Source: an uncultured Prevotellaceae bacterium
Lineage (GTDB): Bacteria; Bacteroidota; Bacteroidia; Bacteroidales; Bacteroidaceae
Length of the DNA: 64,000 nt
NCBI GenBank assembly: GCA_902763615.1
Contig: CACWSX010000001.1
Span: 62,001 to 126,000, forward strand
Reading direction: 5' to 3'
The translations under genes were made by a program, and so were the position numbers. Positions 24,665 to 32,792 of this stretch are shown piece by piece. Each line of letters opens with the position of its first letter. The stretch's first letter is position 1. The notes beneath the pieces were generated by a model. That model was not told the DNA's origin and searched no databases. It saw only the letters and a program-made list of their open reading frames with translations.

Positions 24665-25954
24665 ATGAAAAAATTTTTATTTACTATGACAGCTATGCTG
24701 TCTGTCTCTGCGGCTTTTGTAAGTTGCTCAGACAAAGAGGTTTTCAATCAGGCTGCAGTTGAACAGGCTAAAGTCGTTGAGGCAGAAAAGCAGTACAAAG
24801 AGAATTTCGTAAAGCGCTTCGGCGAGGTGGCTTCCGACCAGACTTGGGACTTCTCTCAGGTTAACTATCGAATGGCAGAGCAGGCTGCGCGTACACGTGG
24901 CTTGCTGGATAACCTGCTACCTACACCCACATGGAAAACTCTGACTATTCCCGAGAGAGTGCTTACGGAAACTTATTATAACCATGTAAATACTGACTTC
25001 GAGCAGGTTACTCAGTTGGCAGAAAGTGCTGATATGCCTGTTGTTGACTGGCCTTATAACTATGCCCAGGTTAATCTGCATCCATTCTATACACATGGAA
25101 CGGATTTGCTGAATTTTTATTTCTTGGGTGTTAAGTACATTTACAGACATAACTATCTTTTTTTTGATGTTGAAATTCCTATTACAGATAATGCCTTCTG
25201 CTTCAAATCTGTAGGTAACAAATGGGAAACAATCGTAGCTAATTCTAGTCTTCGTACCAACTGGAATATGAATTCTTATGCTCAGGTCAACACTTCTAAC
25301 ATGCAGGGTGTTGAAGGCTTCCAGTGGTTTGTTGCAAGTAGAGAATATGATTGGTTTGATTCTGACTATAATTATGAAACCCTTGAGAAGTGTAAGCTCT
25401 TCACTGTGAACAACCATACCTATGTTGCGCTTGACTGCAACAAAGATGGTGTGTACACCGACCTGATCTGCTGGGTTGAGGATTGCTCACCTGCTAAGCG
25501 TTATATGGTTGAGGACCTTGGTTCAAAGGACGACTTCGACTTTAACGATATCGTATTCGACGTTGTTTGGAATGACGCTAAGAAGAAGTATCAGTGTGTT
25601 GTCCGTGCTATGGGTGGAACGCTCGACTTCACCATCAAGGTTGCTAACACCACTTGGACAAAGAGTACTGATTATGATATTACTACCATGTATAATACTA
25701 GCGCTGGCTACGATCTCACGGCTGAATATGCTAGATTCGATGTTGAGGGCTGGGTTCCTGAGTTAAACGACGTGACAGTGACCGTAAAGGGCAATGATGG
25801 TACGTTTGTACTCCCCTTCCCGAAGAATGGCGAGATTCCTTACATGGTTTGTACAAATATTGCTAAGGAATGGAGCAAGGAGCGTATTAACGTCAATACC
25901 ATCGGTTGGTTCGGTTCTGTTCAGAACGACTGCGAAATCGAGATTAAGAAGTAA
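24665..25954 (+). CDS. LruC/DUF4842-type lipoprotein (paralogue)
   Basis: A 429-residue lipoprotein: signal peptide residues 1-20 and lipobox FVSC. The segment EKQYKENFVKRFGEVASDQTWDF matches the paralogue at 20191-21465. The C-terminal half has MVEDLGSKDDFDFNDIVFDV, the acidic LruC-type motif, and RAMGGTLDFTIK, the counterpart of the other protein's AAGGELPITV. The middle region between these differs strongly, rich in Tyr, Trp and Asn, as expected for exposed surface. The two paralogues flank the nrdDG unit in divergent orientation. Function unknown; outer membrane lipoprotein by inference. Confidence 0.82.
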   Translation: MKKFLFTMTAMLSVSAAFVSCSDKEVFNQAAVEQAKVVEAEKQYKENFVKRFGEVASDQTWDFSQVNYRMAEQAARTRGLLDNLLPTPTWKTLTIPERVLTETYYNHVNTDFEQVTQLAESADMPVVDWPYNYAQVNLHPFYTHGTDLLNFYFLGVKYIYRHNYLFFDVEIPITDNAFCFKSVGNKWETIVANSSLRTNWNMNSYAQVNTSNMQGVEGFQWFVASREYDWFDSDYNYETLEKCKLFTVNNHTYVALDCNKDGVYTDLICWVEDCSPAKRYMVEDLGSKDDFDFNDIVFDVVWNDAKKKYQCVVRAMGGTLDFTIKVANTTWTKSTDYDITTMYNTSAGYDLTAEYARFDVEGWVPELNDVTVTVKGNDGTFVLPFPKNGEIPYMVCTNIAKEWSKERINVNTIGWFGSVQNDCEIEIKK

Positions 25955-25976
25955 TTCGCAAACCGATATAATCAAT

Positions 25977-26015
25977 CAGGCAGGCATCCAATCGGGTGCC
26001 TGCCTGTTGTTTTGG
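25977..26015 (+). terminator. intrinsic terminator of the LruC-type gene
   Basis: CAGGCAGGCATCC pairs with GGGTGCCTGCCTG (one G-U) followed by TTGTTTTGG. Confidence 0.8.
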
Positions 26016-26029
26016 AGTCTATTTCTTGT

Positions 26030-27067
26030 TTATTTCTCAGAGAATAACACTTGGATGACTGTTTGGCCAACGGCGAGTAAGGTGTTCTTGTCGATGTGGG
26101 CCATATCGTCGTTGAGGGTGTGCCAGGTGGGACCGAAGCTGCTCTGCTCGCAGTTGGGGTAGTGGGGGATGATGTCGATGCAGGGGATGTTGGCCACAGT
26201 GTTCACCGGGATATGGTCGTCGGTGACGCCGCCGCCCTCCGTCATGGGGAAACTACTGCCGTAGCCCACAACTGCTGCGGCTCGCCAAACCTTGTCGACG
26301 ATGTGCTTGGCATAGTATTTCGACATGCTCTCCTGATAGAACTGCGCACCTTGTCCGCCTACCATATCGAGCAGGATGCCGTAGCGCGCCTTGTAGCCCG
26401 GCGTATGGAGGTTCCCAGCCCAGTATTTTGAACCGAGGGCCCAGGTGTTGCCAGGGTCTTCGGTGGTCTCCCATTGGGGGAAGCCGTAGTCTTCGGCATC
26501 AAAGCAGATGAAGTCGAGGCCAAGGGTAGGCGAGAGGCGACAGGAGTCGGGAGATATAGAAATGAGGCGTGCGATTTCGAGCATCACGGCGATGCCTGAG
26601 GCGCCATCGTTGGCAGCCATAACGGGCTTCTTCCAATTGGCCTCGTCGGGGTCGTTATCTGCCCAAGGACGACAGTCCCAGTGGGCACAAAGCATGATGC
26701 GGTCTTTCAATGCAGGCTTGTAGCTGGCGATGATGTTTGTGCTATGCAGGATCGTGCCATCGTAGCCTTTCAATTCACATTTCTGAGGCACGACGGTCAT
26801 TCCGTATCCCTTGAACTTGTTGATTATCCATTGCTCACAATCATCATGGGCTTTACTGTTCATGGTACGAGGACCGAAGTCGCATTGTTGCTGACAGAAC
26901 AGATAGGCACTGTCGGCATTGAAAGCAGGCCCTACAGCGGTCTGTGTCTCAGACTCGGTGGTAGCCTGCTTGCGGAGACCGCAAGAGGAGAAGGAGAGAA
27001 GGAGTAAGGAGAGAAGGAGTAAGTAGAATACTCTTGCTGACACCTTATTTATATACTTGGTAATCAT
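26030..27067 (-). CDS. M28-family lipoprotein, probable glutaminyl-peptide cyclotransferase
   Basis: A 345-residue lipoprotein starting MITKYINKV, with lipobox FSSC29. The fold is a single-zinc M28 enzyme: AHWDCRPWAD, MAANDGASG (Asp), CFDAEDYG (Glu region) and WHTLNDDM (His). These match bacterial glutaminyl cyclases such as the Porphyromonas enzyme. They turn the N-terminal Gln of exported proteins into pyroglutamate, which suits a Bacteroidetes secretome; PorV here begins with Gln after signal cleavage. Residues 16-25 (LLLLSLLLLS) are encoded by two exact 15-bp repeats. It is the last gene after the Lrp regulator and fusion peptidase. Confidence 0.85.
   Translation of the reverse strand: MITKYINKVSARVFYLLLLSLLLLSFSSCGLRKQATTESETQTAVGPAFNADSAYLFCQQQCDFGPRTMNSKAHDDCEQWIINKFKGYGMTVVPQKCELKGYDGTILHSTNIIASYKPALKDRIMLCAHWDCRPWADNDPDEANWKKPVMAANDGASGIAVMLEIARLISISPDSCRLSPTLGLDFICFDAEDYGFPQWETTEDPGNTWALGSKYWAGNLHTPGYKARYGILLDMVGGQGAQFYQESMSKYYAKHIVDKVWRAAAVVGYGSSFPMTEGGGVTDDHIPVNTVANIPCIDIIPHYPNCEQSSFGPTWHTLNDDMAHIDKNTLLAVGQTVIQVLFSEK
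26993..27022. repeat. two exact 15-bp repeats in a lipoprotein signal-peptide sequence
   Basis: ggagagaaggagtaa at 26993 and 27008, identical to the repeat at 8506-8550. Read on the minus strand, each copy encodes LLLLS, so the tandem forms the hydrophobic core of the signal peptide. Confidence 0.85.
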
Positions 27068-27069
27068 CT

Positions 27070-27104
27070 GTAAACCGTAAACAATAAACTTTGAACTATA
27101 AACA
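27070..27104. repeat. heptanucleotide repeat in the spacer before the M28 gene (5 units)
   Basis: Units gtaaacc, gtaaaca, ataaact, ttgaact, ataaaca. They fill nearly all of the 43-bp gap between the fusion peptidase stop and the M28 start. Confidence 0.75.
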
Positions 27105-27110
27105 AAAAAA

Positions 27111-28862
27111 CTAAACATTCTTCTGCACCAGCGACATGACGCGGAGGAAATTGCCTCCCCAGATCTTCTGGATGTCGCGCTCGCTATAGCGACGAGCCAA
27201 GAGCTGGCGGGTGAAGTTGATGAGTTCGCTGCTGTCGGCAAGACCGATCACGCCGCCGTCGCCGTCGAAATCAGTACCGATGCCCACATGATCGATGCCC
27301 ATAATTTTGATGGCATGCTCCAAGTGTGCGATGGCATCCATGATGCTCGCCTCGCCCTCGCTCTTCAGGAAGCCTGAATAGAGGGTGGTCTGCGCTACAC
27401 CGCCCTTCGAGGCTAAGGCACGCATCTGATCGTCGGTAAGGTTACGGGGATGGTCGCAGAGGGCCTTGCAACTGGAGTGGCTGCACACGATAGGCGTGCT
27501 GCTGATGTCGAGGGCGTCGTAGAAGCTCTTCTCTGAAGCATGACTCAGGTCGACCATAATACCCAGACGGTTCATCTCACGGATTACCTGCTCACCGAAG
27601 CGGCTCACGCCGCCGTGGGTATTACAACCACGGGCCGAATCGCAGATGTCATTGTCGCCATTGTGGCAGAGCGTCAAATAGACGATGCCGCGCTGGGCGA
27701 AGTGCTGTAGGTTCTGCAACTGGCCATTGAGAGCCAGACCATTCTCGATACCGAGCATAATCGACTTCCGATGGTTGCGCTTGTCCTCATACAGGTCGCC
27801 GGGAGTACGGGCGATACTTAGGTAAGCCTTGTTATTGTTGACAATCTCCTCGATCTTGTCGAAGATGAGGTCGGCATATTCCGTAGGGCCTGGTACGTCG
27901 AAATCGACCAGCGATGAGAAGGTTTCGCCAATCTTAGGCTGGGGCAGATAAGCCACCATGATGGTAGCATCCTGACGGCCCTCGTTCATTTTGTGCAGGT
28001 CGACGAGTATCTTGGGGTCACGCTGATCGAAATGGATGCCCTGTGGGAAGAACATGGGCGTGTCGCAGTGCGTGTCGAGTGTCAGCACGCGATTATGCAC
28101 CTCGTGGGCGTGATGATAAGCCAATGCCTCCTTGATGAGCCAATGGAACAGGGGCATACCCTCCTCCAGACATTCCGGATGCCACTGGACACCGACGATA
28201 GGCTTGTATTCGTTGCTCTCCATAGCCTCGATGATATTGTCTGGCGATTTGGCAGTGATGCGGAACTTTGGTCCGGTTTCGCGTACGGCTTGATGGTGGA
28301 AACTATTAACGAACATCTTATTCTCCTGATACATCTGATAGAGGAGTGAGTCTTCTTCGATATTCACCGAATGCGTCACCTCGCTGCGAGCTGCTTGCTG
28401 TGAGTGTTTCGTGACAGTTTTCTCGTTGATGTCTTGCCACACGCGGCCGCCAAGGGCCATTGCCAGTGTTTGGATTCCACGACAGATACCAAGGATGGGC
28501 ATCTGACGGTTGTAAGCCATCTGTGTGAGCATCAGTTCGGGCAGGTCGCGCTCAGAATTGATATCGTGCAGACGATTTGAGGGTTCCTCACCCCCATAAA
28601 GGGGATTGAAGTCGCCACCGCCGCTGAGAATGAGGGCGTCGATATGGTCGAGCGTGTTGAACAGTGTGTTCGTATCAGCTACGGGAGGGATGACAATGGG
28701 TACGCCACCAGCAGCAACCACCGATTTGTAATAGCCTTGGCCAAGTTTGCAGGTCAGGTCTTCATAGTTTCCGGTGATGCCAATGATCGGCTGGCTCTGC
28801 GCGGCCGGATACTTTGCATAAACATTGCGAAGATGGGCCTGCAAGTCGAATCTGTCTGTCAT
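27111..28862 (-). CDS. fusion peptidase: C26 gamma-glutamyl hydrolase-like domain plus M19 dipeptidase domain
   Basis: A 583-residue two-domain enzyme without signal peptide. Residues about 23-240 are a class I glutamine amidotransferase-like C26 domain (ILSGGGDFNP, nucleophile in LGICRGIQ, GVQWHPE with the catalytic His/Glu). From about residue 255 on it is a renal-dipeptidase-like M19 domain: LDTHCDTP (zinc His and Asp), GIENG (bridging Glu), HSSC and GIGTDFDG. I infer two-step breakdown of gamma-glutamyl peptides: C26 opens the gamma-glutamyl bond and M19 cleaves the remaining dipeptide. Glutathione-like or cell-wall peptides are both possible. It is co-directional with the Lrp regulator upstream (18 bp gap). 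Confidence 0.9.
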   Translation of the reverse strand: MTDRFDLQAHLRNVYAKYPAAQSQPIIGITGNYEDLTCKLGQGYYKSVVAAGGVPIVIPPVADTNTLFNTLDHIDALILSGGGDFNPLYGGEEPSNRLHDINSERDLPELMLTQMAYNRQMPILGICRGIQTLAMALGGRVWQDINEKTVTKHSQQAARSEVTHSVNIEEDSLLYQMYQENKMFVNSFHHQAVRETGPKFRITAKSPDNIIEAMESNEYKPIVGVQWHPECLEEGMPLFHWLIKEALAYHHAHEVHNRVLTLDTHCDTPMFFPQGIHFDQRDPKILVDLHKMNEGRQDATIMVAYLPQPKIGETFSSLVDFDVPGPTEYADLIFDKIEEIVNNNKAYLSIARTPGDLYEDKRNHRKSIMLGIENGLALNGQLQNLQHFAQRGIVYLTLCHNGDNDICDSARGCNTHGGVSRFGEQVIREMNRLGIMVDLSHASEKSFYDALDISSTPIVCSHSSCKALCDHPRNLTDDQMRALASKGGVAQTTLYSGFLKSEGEASIMDAIAHLEHAIKIMGIDHVGIGTDFDGDGGVIGLADSSELINFTRQLLARRYSERDIQKIWGGNFLRVMSLVQKNV

Positions 28863-28880
28863 AGCGGGTGTCGGTTTGCA

Positions 28881-29339
28881 TTAGATCGATACGGGAATCT
28901 CCCGCTTGATGCTTTGCTCAAGTGAGATCAGGGTCTCTGTGGCAACCACGCCAGGGATACTCTGCAACTGGCCATTAAGAAGTTCCATCAGTTGCTCGTT
29001 GTCGCGGGCGTAGAGTTTCACCATCATGGTGTATGGGCCTGTGGTGAAGTGGCACTCTACCACTTCTGGAATATGCATCAGACGTTCTACCACCGTCTTG
29101 TACATGTTGCCCTTTTCGAGGGTGATGCCCACGTAAGTACAAGTGCTATAACCAAGGCTTTTTGGGTTTACATCGAAACCACTGCCTGTGATGACGTCTG
29201 CCTCAATCAGGTGTTGTACACGTTGGTGGATGGCTGCTCGTGATACGTTACATTCAGCAGCTACATCCTTGAATGGGATACGTGCATTCTTCGAGAGAAT
29301 GCTAAGGATTTTCCTGTCTAGATTGTCAATTTTCTCCAT
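28881..29339 (-). CDS. Lrp/AsnC-family transcriptional regulator
   Basis: A 152-residue regulator. The start MEKIDNLDRKIL fits the family and lies just after a promoter. Residues 1-60 form the winged helix-turn-helix (NARIPFKDVAAECNVSRAAIHQRVQHL), and the rest is the RAM/ligand-sensing domain (TTGPYTMMVKLYARDNEQL). Lrp-type proteins sense amino acids and control their metabolism. As first gene before a dipeptidase and an M28 enzyme, it probably controls peptide or amino-acid use and its own operon. Confidence 0.92.
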   Translation of the reverse strand: MEKIDNLDRKILSILSKNARIPFKDVAAECNVSRAAIHQRVQHLIEADVITGSGFDVNPKSLGYSTCTYVGITLEKGNMYKTVVERLMHIPEVVECHFTTGPYTMMVKLYARDNEQLMELLNGQLQSIPGVVATETLISLEQSIKREIPVSI

Positions 29340-29369
29340 AATATGATGCAATTGTTTACAATTTGTCAG

Positions 29370-29377
29370 CAAAAGTA
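29370..29377 (-). promoter_or_regulatory. -7 element for the Lrp operon
   Basis: Minus strand TACTTTTG, 31 bp upstream of the regulator start. Confidence 0.5.
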
Positions 29378-29423
29378 AACAAATTTATTGAATAATGCAA
29401 CTATTTTGGAGAAAAAATGAAAA

Positions 29424-29449
29424 AAGTGTGCCACTTTTGTGACACACTT
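29424..29449 (-). terminator. intrinsic terminator of the FKBP operon
   Basis: AAGTGTGCCAC and GTGACACACTT form an 11-bp stem (one mismatch) with a TTTT loop. On the minus strand it is followed by TTTTTTCATTTTTT, just after the last FKBP gene. Confidence 0.85.
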
Positions 29450-29451
29450 GC

Positions 29452-30435
29452 TTATTTCTTAGATTTCTTGTCTTTTTTCGACTTCTTGGCAGGCGCTTCC
29501 TCCGGCTCCTGAGATTCTGCCTGTGGCTGTGGACGGTCGATACCTACCAGTTCCACATCGAAAATCAGGGCGCTGAAAGGTTTGATCTGACCAGAGTCAC
29601 GGTCGCCGTAGGCTAATTCGTAAGGAATGTACAGTTGCCATTTCGAGCCTACAGGCATCATGGTTAGCGCCTCTGTCCAACCCTTGATAACCTGGTTGGG
29701 CTTGAACTCGATGGGATTGTCGCCATGCTTGGCAGAGGCATCGAATACCGTACCGTCGACCAAACGACCTTCGTATTTCACCTTCACTTTCTCGTCGATG
29801 GCAGGTACTGGGCCGTCACCTTGAACAAGAACCTTATACTGCAGTCCGCTGGGTAGGGTGATCACACCTTCTTTCTTGGCGTTCTCTGCTAGGAACTTGC
29901 GACCGGCGTCGCGGTTGGCACCATAAAGCTTCTCTTCCTTGGCAGCCTTGTCGGCTATCTGCTTGTCCTTGAAGTACTGTTCTGCAGTCTCTTGTTTGAA
30001 CACGCTCGAGTCTTTCAACAATGCATCGGCGAAACCCTTATAGAACAATGTTGATACGATGGAGTCGGGTGAGTCCTGAAACTCCTTGGTAATTTCAGGT
30101 ATCATACGTTCCATCACCTGCTTGGCAATATCCATACCAGCGGCGTAGGCCTTCATCTTGGGATCGCTACCACCGTTGGCAACTATCTGGAATCCCTTGA
30201 CGAAATCAGCCATGTAGGCGGTGTCGACACCTTGCTGCTGCACAAGGAAAGGAATCAGGCCGTTGGTGATGCTCATACCAGCAGCATAACTCACCGAGTC
30301 GCTGCTGTTGGTCAGCTTTACAGGCTCTTCTTTCGCCACCGCCTCTTTCTTCACTGTCTTCTTTTGGGCAGCAGTGGCTGTAAACAAAGAGGCACTCGCC
30401 ACGAGGGCGAGTGCCAATATCATGATCTTTCTCAT
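29452..30435 (-). CDS. periplasmic FKBP-type peptidyl-prolyl isomerase
   Basis: A 327-residue exported isomerase. Residues 1-23 are a signal peptide (ATAAQ). An N-terminal dimerisation-type domain ([16 protein letters not shown]...) leads to a C-terminal FKBP domain: [30 protein letters not shown] and [10 protein letters not shown] hold the usual hydrophobic pocket residues. The last ~25 residues are a Lys-rich tail ([13 protein letters not shown]). It is the third of three tandem FKBP genes and shares one base with the preceding stop codon (TAATG). It should assist folding of exported proteins. Confidence 0.92.
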   Translation of the reverse strand: MRKIMILALALVASASLFTATAAQKKTVKKEAVAKEEPVKLTNSSDSVSYAAGMSITNGLIPFLVQQQGVDTAYMADFVKGFQIVANGGSDPKMKAYAAGMDIAKQVMERMIPEITKEFQDSPDSIVSTLFYKGFADALLKDSSVFKQETAEQYFKDKQIADKAAKEEKLYGANRDAGRKFLAENAKKEGVITLPSGLQYKVLVQGDGPVPAIDEKVKVKYEGRLVDGTVFDASAKHGDNPIEFKPNQVIKGWTEALTMMPVGSKWQLYIPYELAYGDRDSGQIKPFSALIFDVELVGIDRPQPQAESQEPEEAPAKKSKKDKKSKK

Positions 30436-31307
30436 TACTTCTTAGGATTAACCTCAATCAGCTCAATCTTGAAGATCAGAGTAGAGAAGGGCTTGATGTC
30501 ACCCTGCTCGCGCTCACCATAGGCGAGATCCTGAGGAATGTAAACCTCCCAAACAGAACCAGCGGGCATGTGAACCATAGCGTCGGTCCAACCCTTGATG
30601 GTCTGGTTACAACGCAGGTTGACGGGCTCGCCGCGCTCGTAGCTGCTGTCGAATACCTTGCCCTCGACGGTCTTACCCTCATAGTGAACCTTCACGAGTG
30701 ATGTGTCAGCGGGGATGGGGCCATTGCCTTCCTTGATGACCTTGTACTGTACACCGCTCTCCAGAGTCTTCACACCTTCCTTGGTCTTGTTGGCAGCAAG
30801 GAACTTCTCACCAGCCTCTTTGTTAGAGCCGTAAGTCTTCTCCAGTTCCTTAGCCTTGATAGACTGCATCATGACCTGTGCCACCTGCTGGGCAGAGTCG
30901 ACAGTCATCAGACCATTATTGTTGATACCGCTTACGAAACCGGCCATCAGGTTCTTCAGAGAGATAGTCTTCGTAGAATCGTCACCGAAGAGCTCGCGGT
31001 TCATGCCGCTCACCCACTGGTTAGCAATCTGCTGACCAATCTGGATACCAGCATAGTAAGCTGCCTTCTTCTTGTCATCACCAGAGTTAGCACCCTCGTT
31101 CAGACCCTTGATGAAGTCTGCCATATAGGTTGTGTCAACGCCAGTCTGAGAAAGATACTCTTTCAGACCCTGTGTACGAGCCATACCAAATACATAGCTC
31201 AGTGTGTCCACATCACTCTTCAGGTTGGCCTTCGGAGTAGAATTACCACAGCCAGTGAAAAAGGCTGCAGAAATAGCCATTGCGGCTACAAACATTAATT
31301 TCTTCAT
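30435..31307 (-). CDS. FKBP-type peptidyl-prolyl isomerase lipoprotein
   Basis: A 290-residue lipoprotein with lipobox FTGC (Cys20). The N-terminal part ([16 protein letters not shown]) is FkpA/Mip-like and should dimerise. The FKBP domain carries [35 protein letters not shown] and the final [11 protein letters not shown]. It is probably anchored at the outer or inner membrane facing the periplasm and cooperates with the soluble exported paralogue encoded next. Confidence 0.92.
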   Translation of the reverse strand: MKKLMFVAAMAISAAFFTGCGNSTPKANLKSDVDTLSYVFGMARTQGLKEYLSQTGVDTTYMADFIKGLNEGANSGDDKKKAAYYAGIQIGQQIANQWVSGMNRELFGDDSTKTISLKNLMAGFVSGINNNGLMTVDSAQQVAQVMMQSIKAKELEKTYGSNKEAGEKFLAANKTKEGVKTLESGVQYKVIKEGNGPIPADTSLVKVHYEGKTVEGKVFDSSYERGEPVNLRCNQTIKGWTDAMVHMPAGSVWEVYIPQDLAYGEREQGDIKPFSTLIFKIELIEVNPKK

Positions 31308-31347
31308 AATTTATAAATTTAAAAAATCGATATTTTTCTTTTTCCTT

Positions 31348-31953
31348 TTATACTACTTGAATGAGTTCAACGTCGAAGATCAGCGCTGCAAACGGTGGAA
31401 TCGAGTTGCCTGCGCCACCCTCGCCATAACCTAGGCGGTAAGGGATGAAGAAGCGGTACTTGGCACCCTCCTGCATCAGTTGCAGACCCTCTGTCCATCC
31501 TGCAATCACCTGTTGCAGGGGGAATGTGGCGGGTTCACCGCGCTGTACGCTACTGTCGAATACGGTTCCGTCGATGAGGAAACCCTCATAGTGGCACATC
31601 ACAGTGTCCTTAGCTGTCGGTTTCTTACCGTTACCCTCTTTCAGCACCTGATACTGCAGACCGCTGGGCAAAGTGATGACCCCTTCTTTCTTGGCATTCT
31701 CTGCCAGATACTTCTCACCAGCCTCTTTGTGGGTTTTGCCGGCTTCAGCACGCTCAGCCTGAAGCTTTTGCTCCTGCTTCTGAAAATAGTCCTGTACGAT
31801 GCCTTGAGCCTCACGGTGTGACACCTTCAATTCACGGCCTTCCAATACATCCTTGATGGCCTGTGCAAAATCCTCGGCACTGATGTCATTGGCACCCATT
31901 TGGGACAACTGCTGACCAATGCCCAGTCCTAAGGCATAACTTAATTTATCCAT
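31348..31953 (-). CDS. cytoplasmic FKBP-type peptidyl-prolyl isomerase
   Basis: A 201-residue protein with no signal peptide. It has the same two-part plan as its neighbours: a helical N-terminal region (MDKLSYALGLGIGQQL, followed by a long charged helix) and a C-terminal FKBP domain ([44 protein letters not shown]). The absence of an export signal suggests a cytosolic chaperone role, unlike the two downstream paralogues. It is the first gene of the FKBP operon, after a TAACTTTG promoter. Confidence 0.9.
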   Translation of the reverse strand: MDKLSYALGLGIGQQLSQMGANDISAEDFAQAIKDVLEGRELKVSHREAQGIVQDYFQKQEQKLQAERAEAGKTHKEAGEKYLAENAKKEGVITLPSGLQYQVLKEGNGKKPTAKDTVMCHYEGFLIDGTVFDSSVQRGEPATFPLQQVIAGWTEGLQLMQEGAKYRFFIPYRLGYGEGGAGNSIPPFAALIFDVELIQVV

Positions 31954-31996
31954 TCTTTCTCTATAATAATAATGTATAACTTTCGAAAATCGGCTG

Positions 31997-32004
31997 CAAA
32001 GTTA
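31997..32004 (-). promoter_or_regulatory. -7 element for the FKBP operon
   Basis: Minus strand TAACTTTG followed by GCAGCC, 44 bp upstream of the first FKBP gene. Confidence 0.55.
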
Positions 32005-32067
32005 CAATATTTTTTTAGAGAAAAGAACTTTTTTTAGACAAAATAACAGAAGAACATAAAAAATACG

Positions 32068-32075
32068 TATCTTTG
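32068..32075 (+). promoter_or_regulatory. -7 element for the sirtuin gene
   Basis: TATCTTTG followed by CATCAG, 25 bp before the sirtuin start codon. Confidence 0.6.
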
Positions 32076-32099
32076 CATCAGAATTTATCTTATAAGCTT

Positions 32100-32792
32100 A
32101 TGAAAAAGATTGTAGTATTAACCGGTGCCGGTATGTCAGTGGAGAGTGGATTGAAGACTTTCCGCGATGCCGATGGCTTGTGGGAGAACTATCCCGTGCA
32201 GAAAGTCGCCACCCACGAAGGATGGGAGGCCGACCCTACGCTTGTGACTAACTTTTATAACATGCTTCGCAAGAAATGCTGGAATGTGCAGCCCAACGAA
32301 GGCCATCGTCTTGTGGCCAAACTTGAGGAGAACTATGATGTGACTGTTGTCACCCAGAATGTCGACAACCTCCACGAGATGGCAGGCTCCTCAAAGGTTA
32401 TCCACCTACATGGCGAGTTGATGAAGGTCTGTTCCAGTCGCGATGTCGACGATCCTCGCTATATTCAGCAGCTCACACCTGATAATTGCGAGGTAGAGCC
32501 AGGTACAAAGGCTGGCGATGGTTCGCTGCTGCGCCCCTATATTGTTTTCTTTGGCGAGGCTGTGCCCAATATTACCGTTGCGGCTGAAGTGGTGTCAGAG
32601 GCTGACATCCTCATTATCATAGGCACTTCTCTGGTTGTTTATCCCGCAGCAGGTCTTTTGCACTATGCCCGTCCCGAGGTACCAGTTTACCTCATTGACC
32701 CCAATCCCGTTAATGCCGGTGGGCGTGTCCAGCAGATCCAAAAAGGTGCTTCCGAGGGCATGAAGGAACTCCTGAAACAGTTGGGTGAATAA
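32100..32792 (+). CDS. cobB: Sir2-family NAD-dependent protein deacylase
   Basis: A 230-residue sirtuin; the start MKKIVVLTGAG gives the family N-terminus. The Rossmann signature TGAGMSVESGLKTFRD, the catalytic TQNVDNLHEMAG and HLHGEL (His) are intact. The usual four zinc cysteines are missing: only a single Cys follows HLHGELMKV and one precedes EVEPG, so this is the short metal-free type also seen in other Bacteroides-group species. It removes acetyl or acyl groups from lysines using NAD. The downstream CotH gene starts inside its last codons. Confidence 0.9.
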   Translation: MKKIVVLTGAGMSVESGLKTFRDADGLWENYPVQKVATHEGWEADPTLVTNFYNMLRKKCWNVQPNEGHRLVAKLEENYDVTVVTQNVDNLHEMAGSSKVIHLHGELMKVCSSRDVDDPRYIQQLTPDNCEVEPGTKAGDGSLLRPYIVFFGEAVPNITVAAEVVSEADILIIIGTSLVVYPAAGLLHYARPEVPVYLIDPNPVNAGGRVQQIQKGASEGMKELLKQLGE

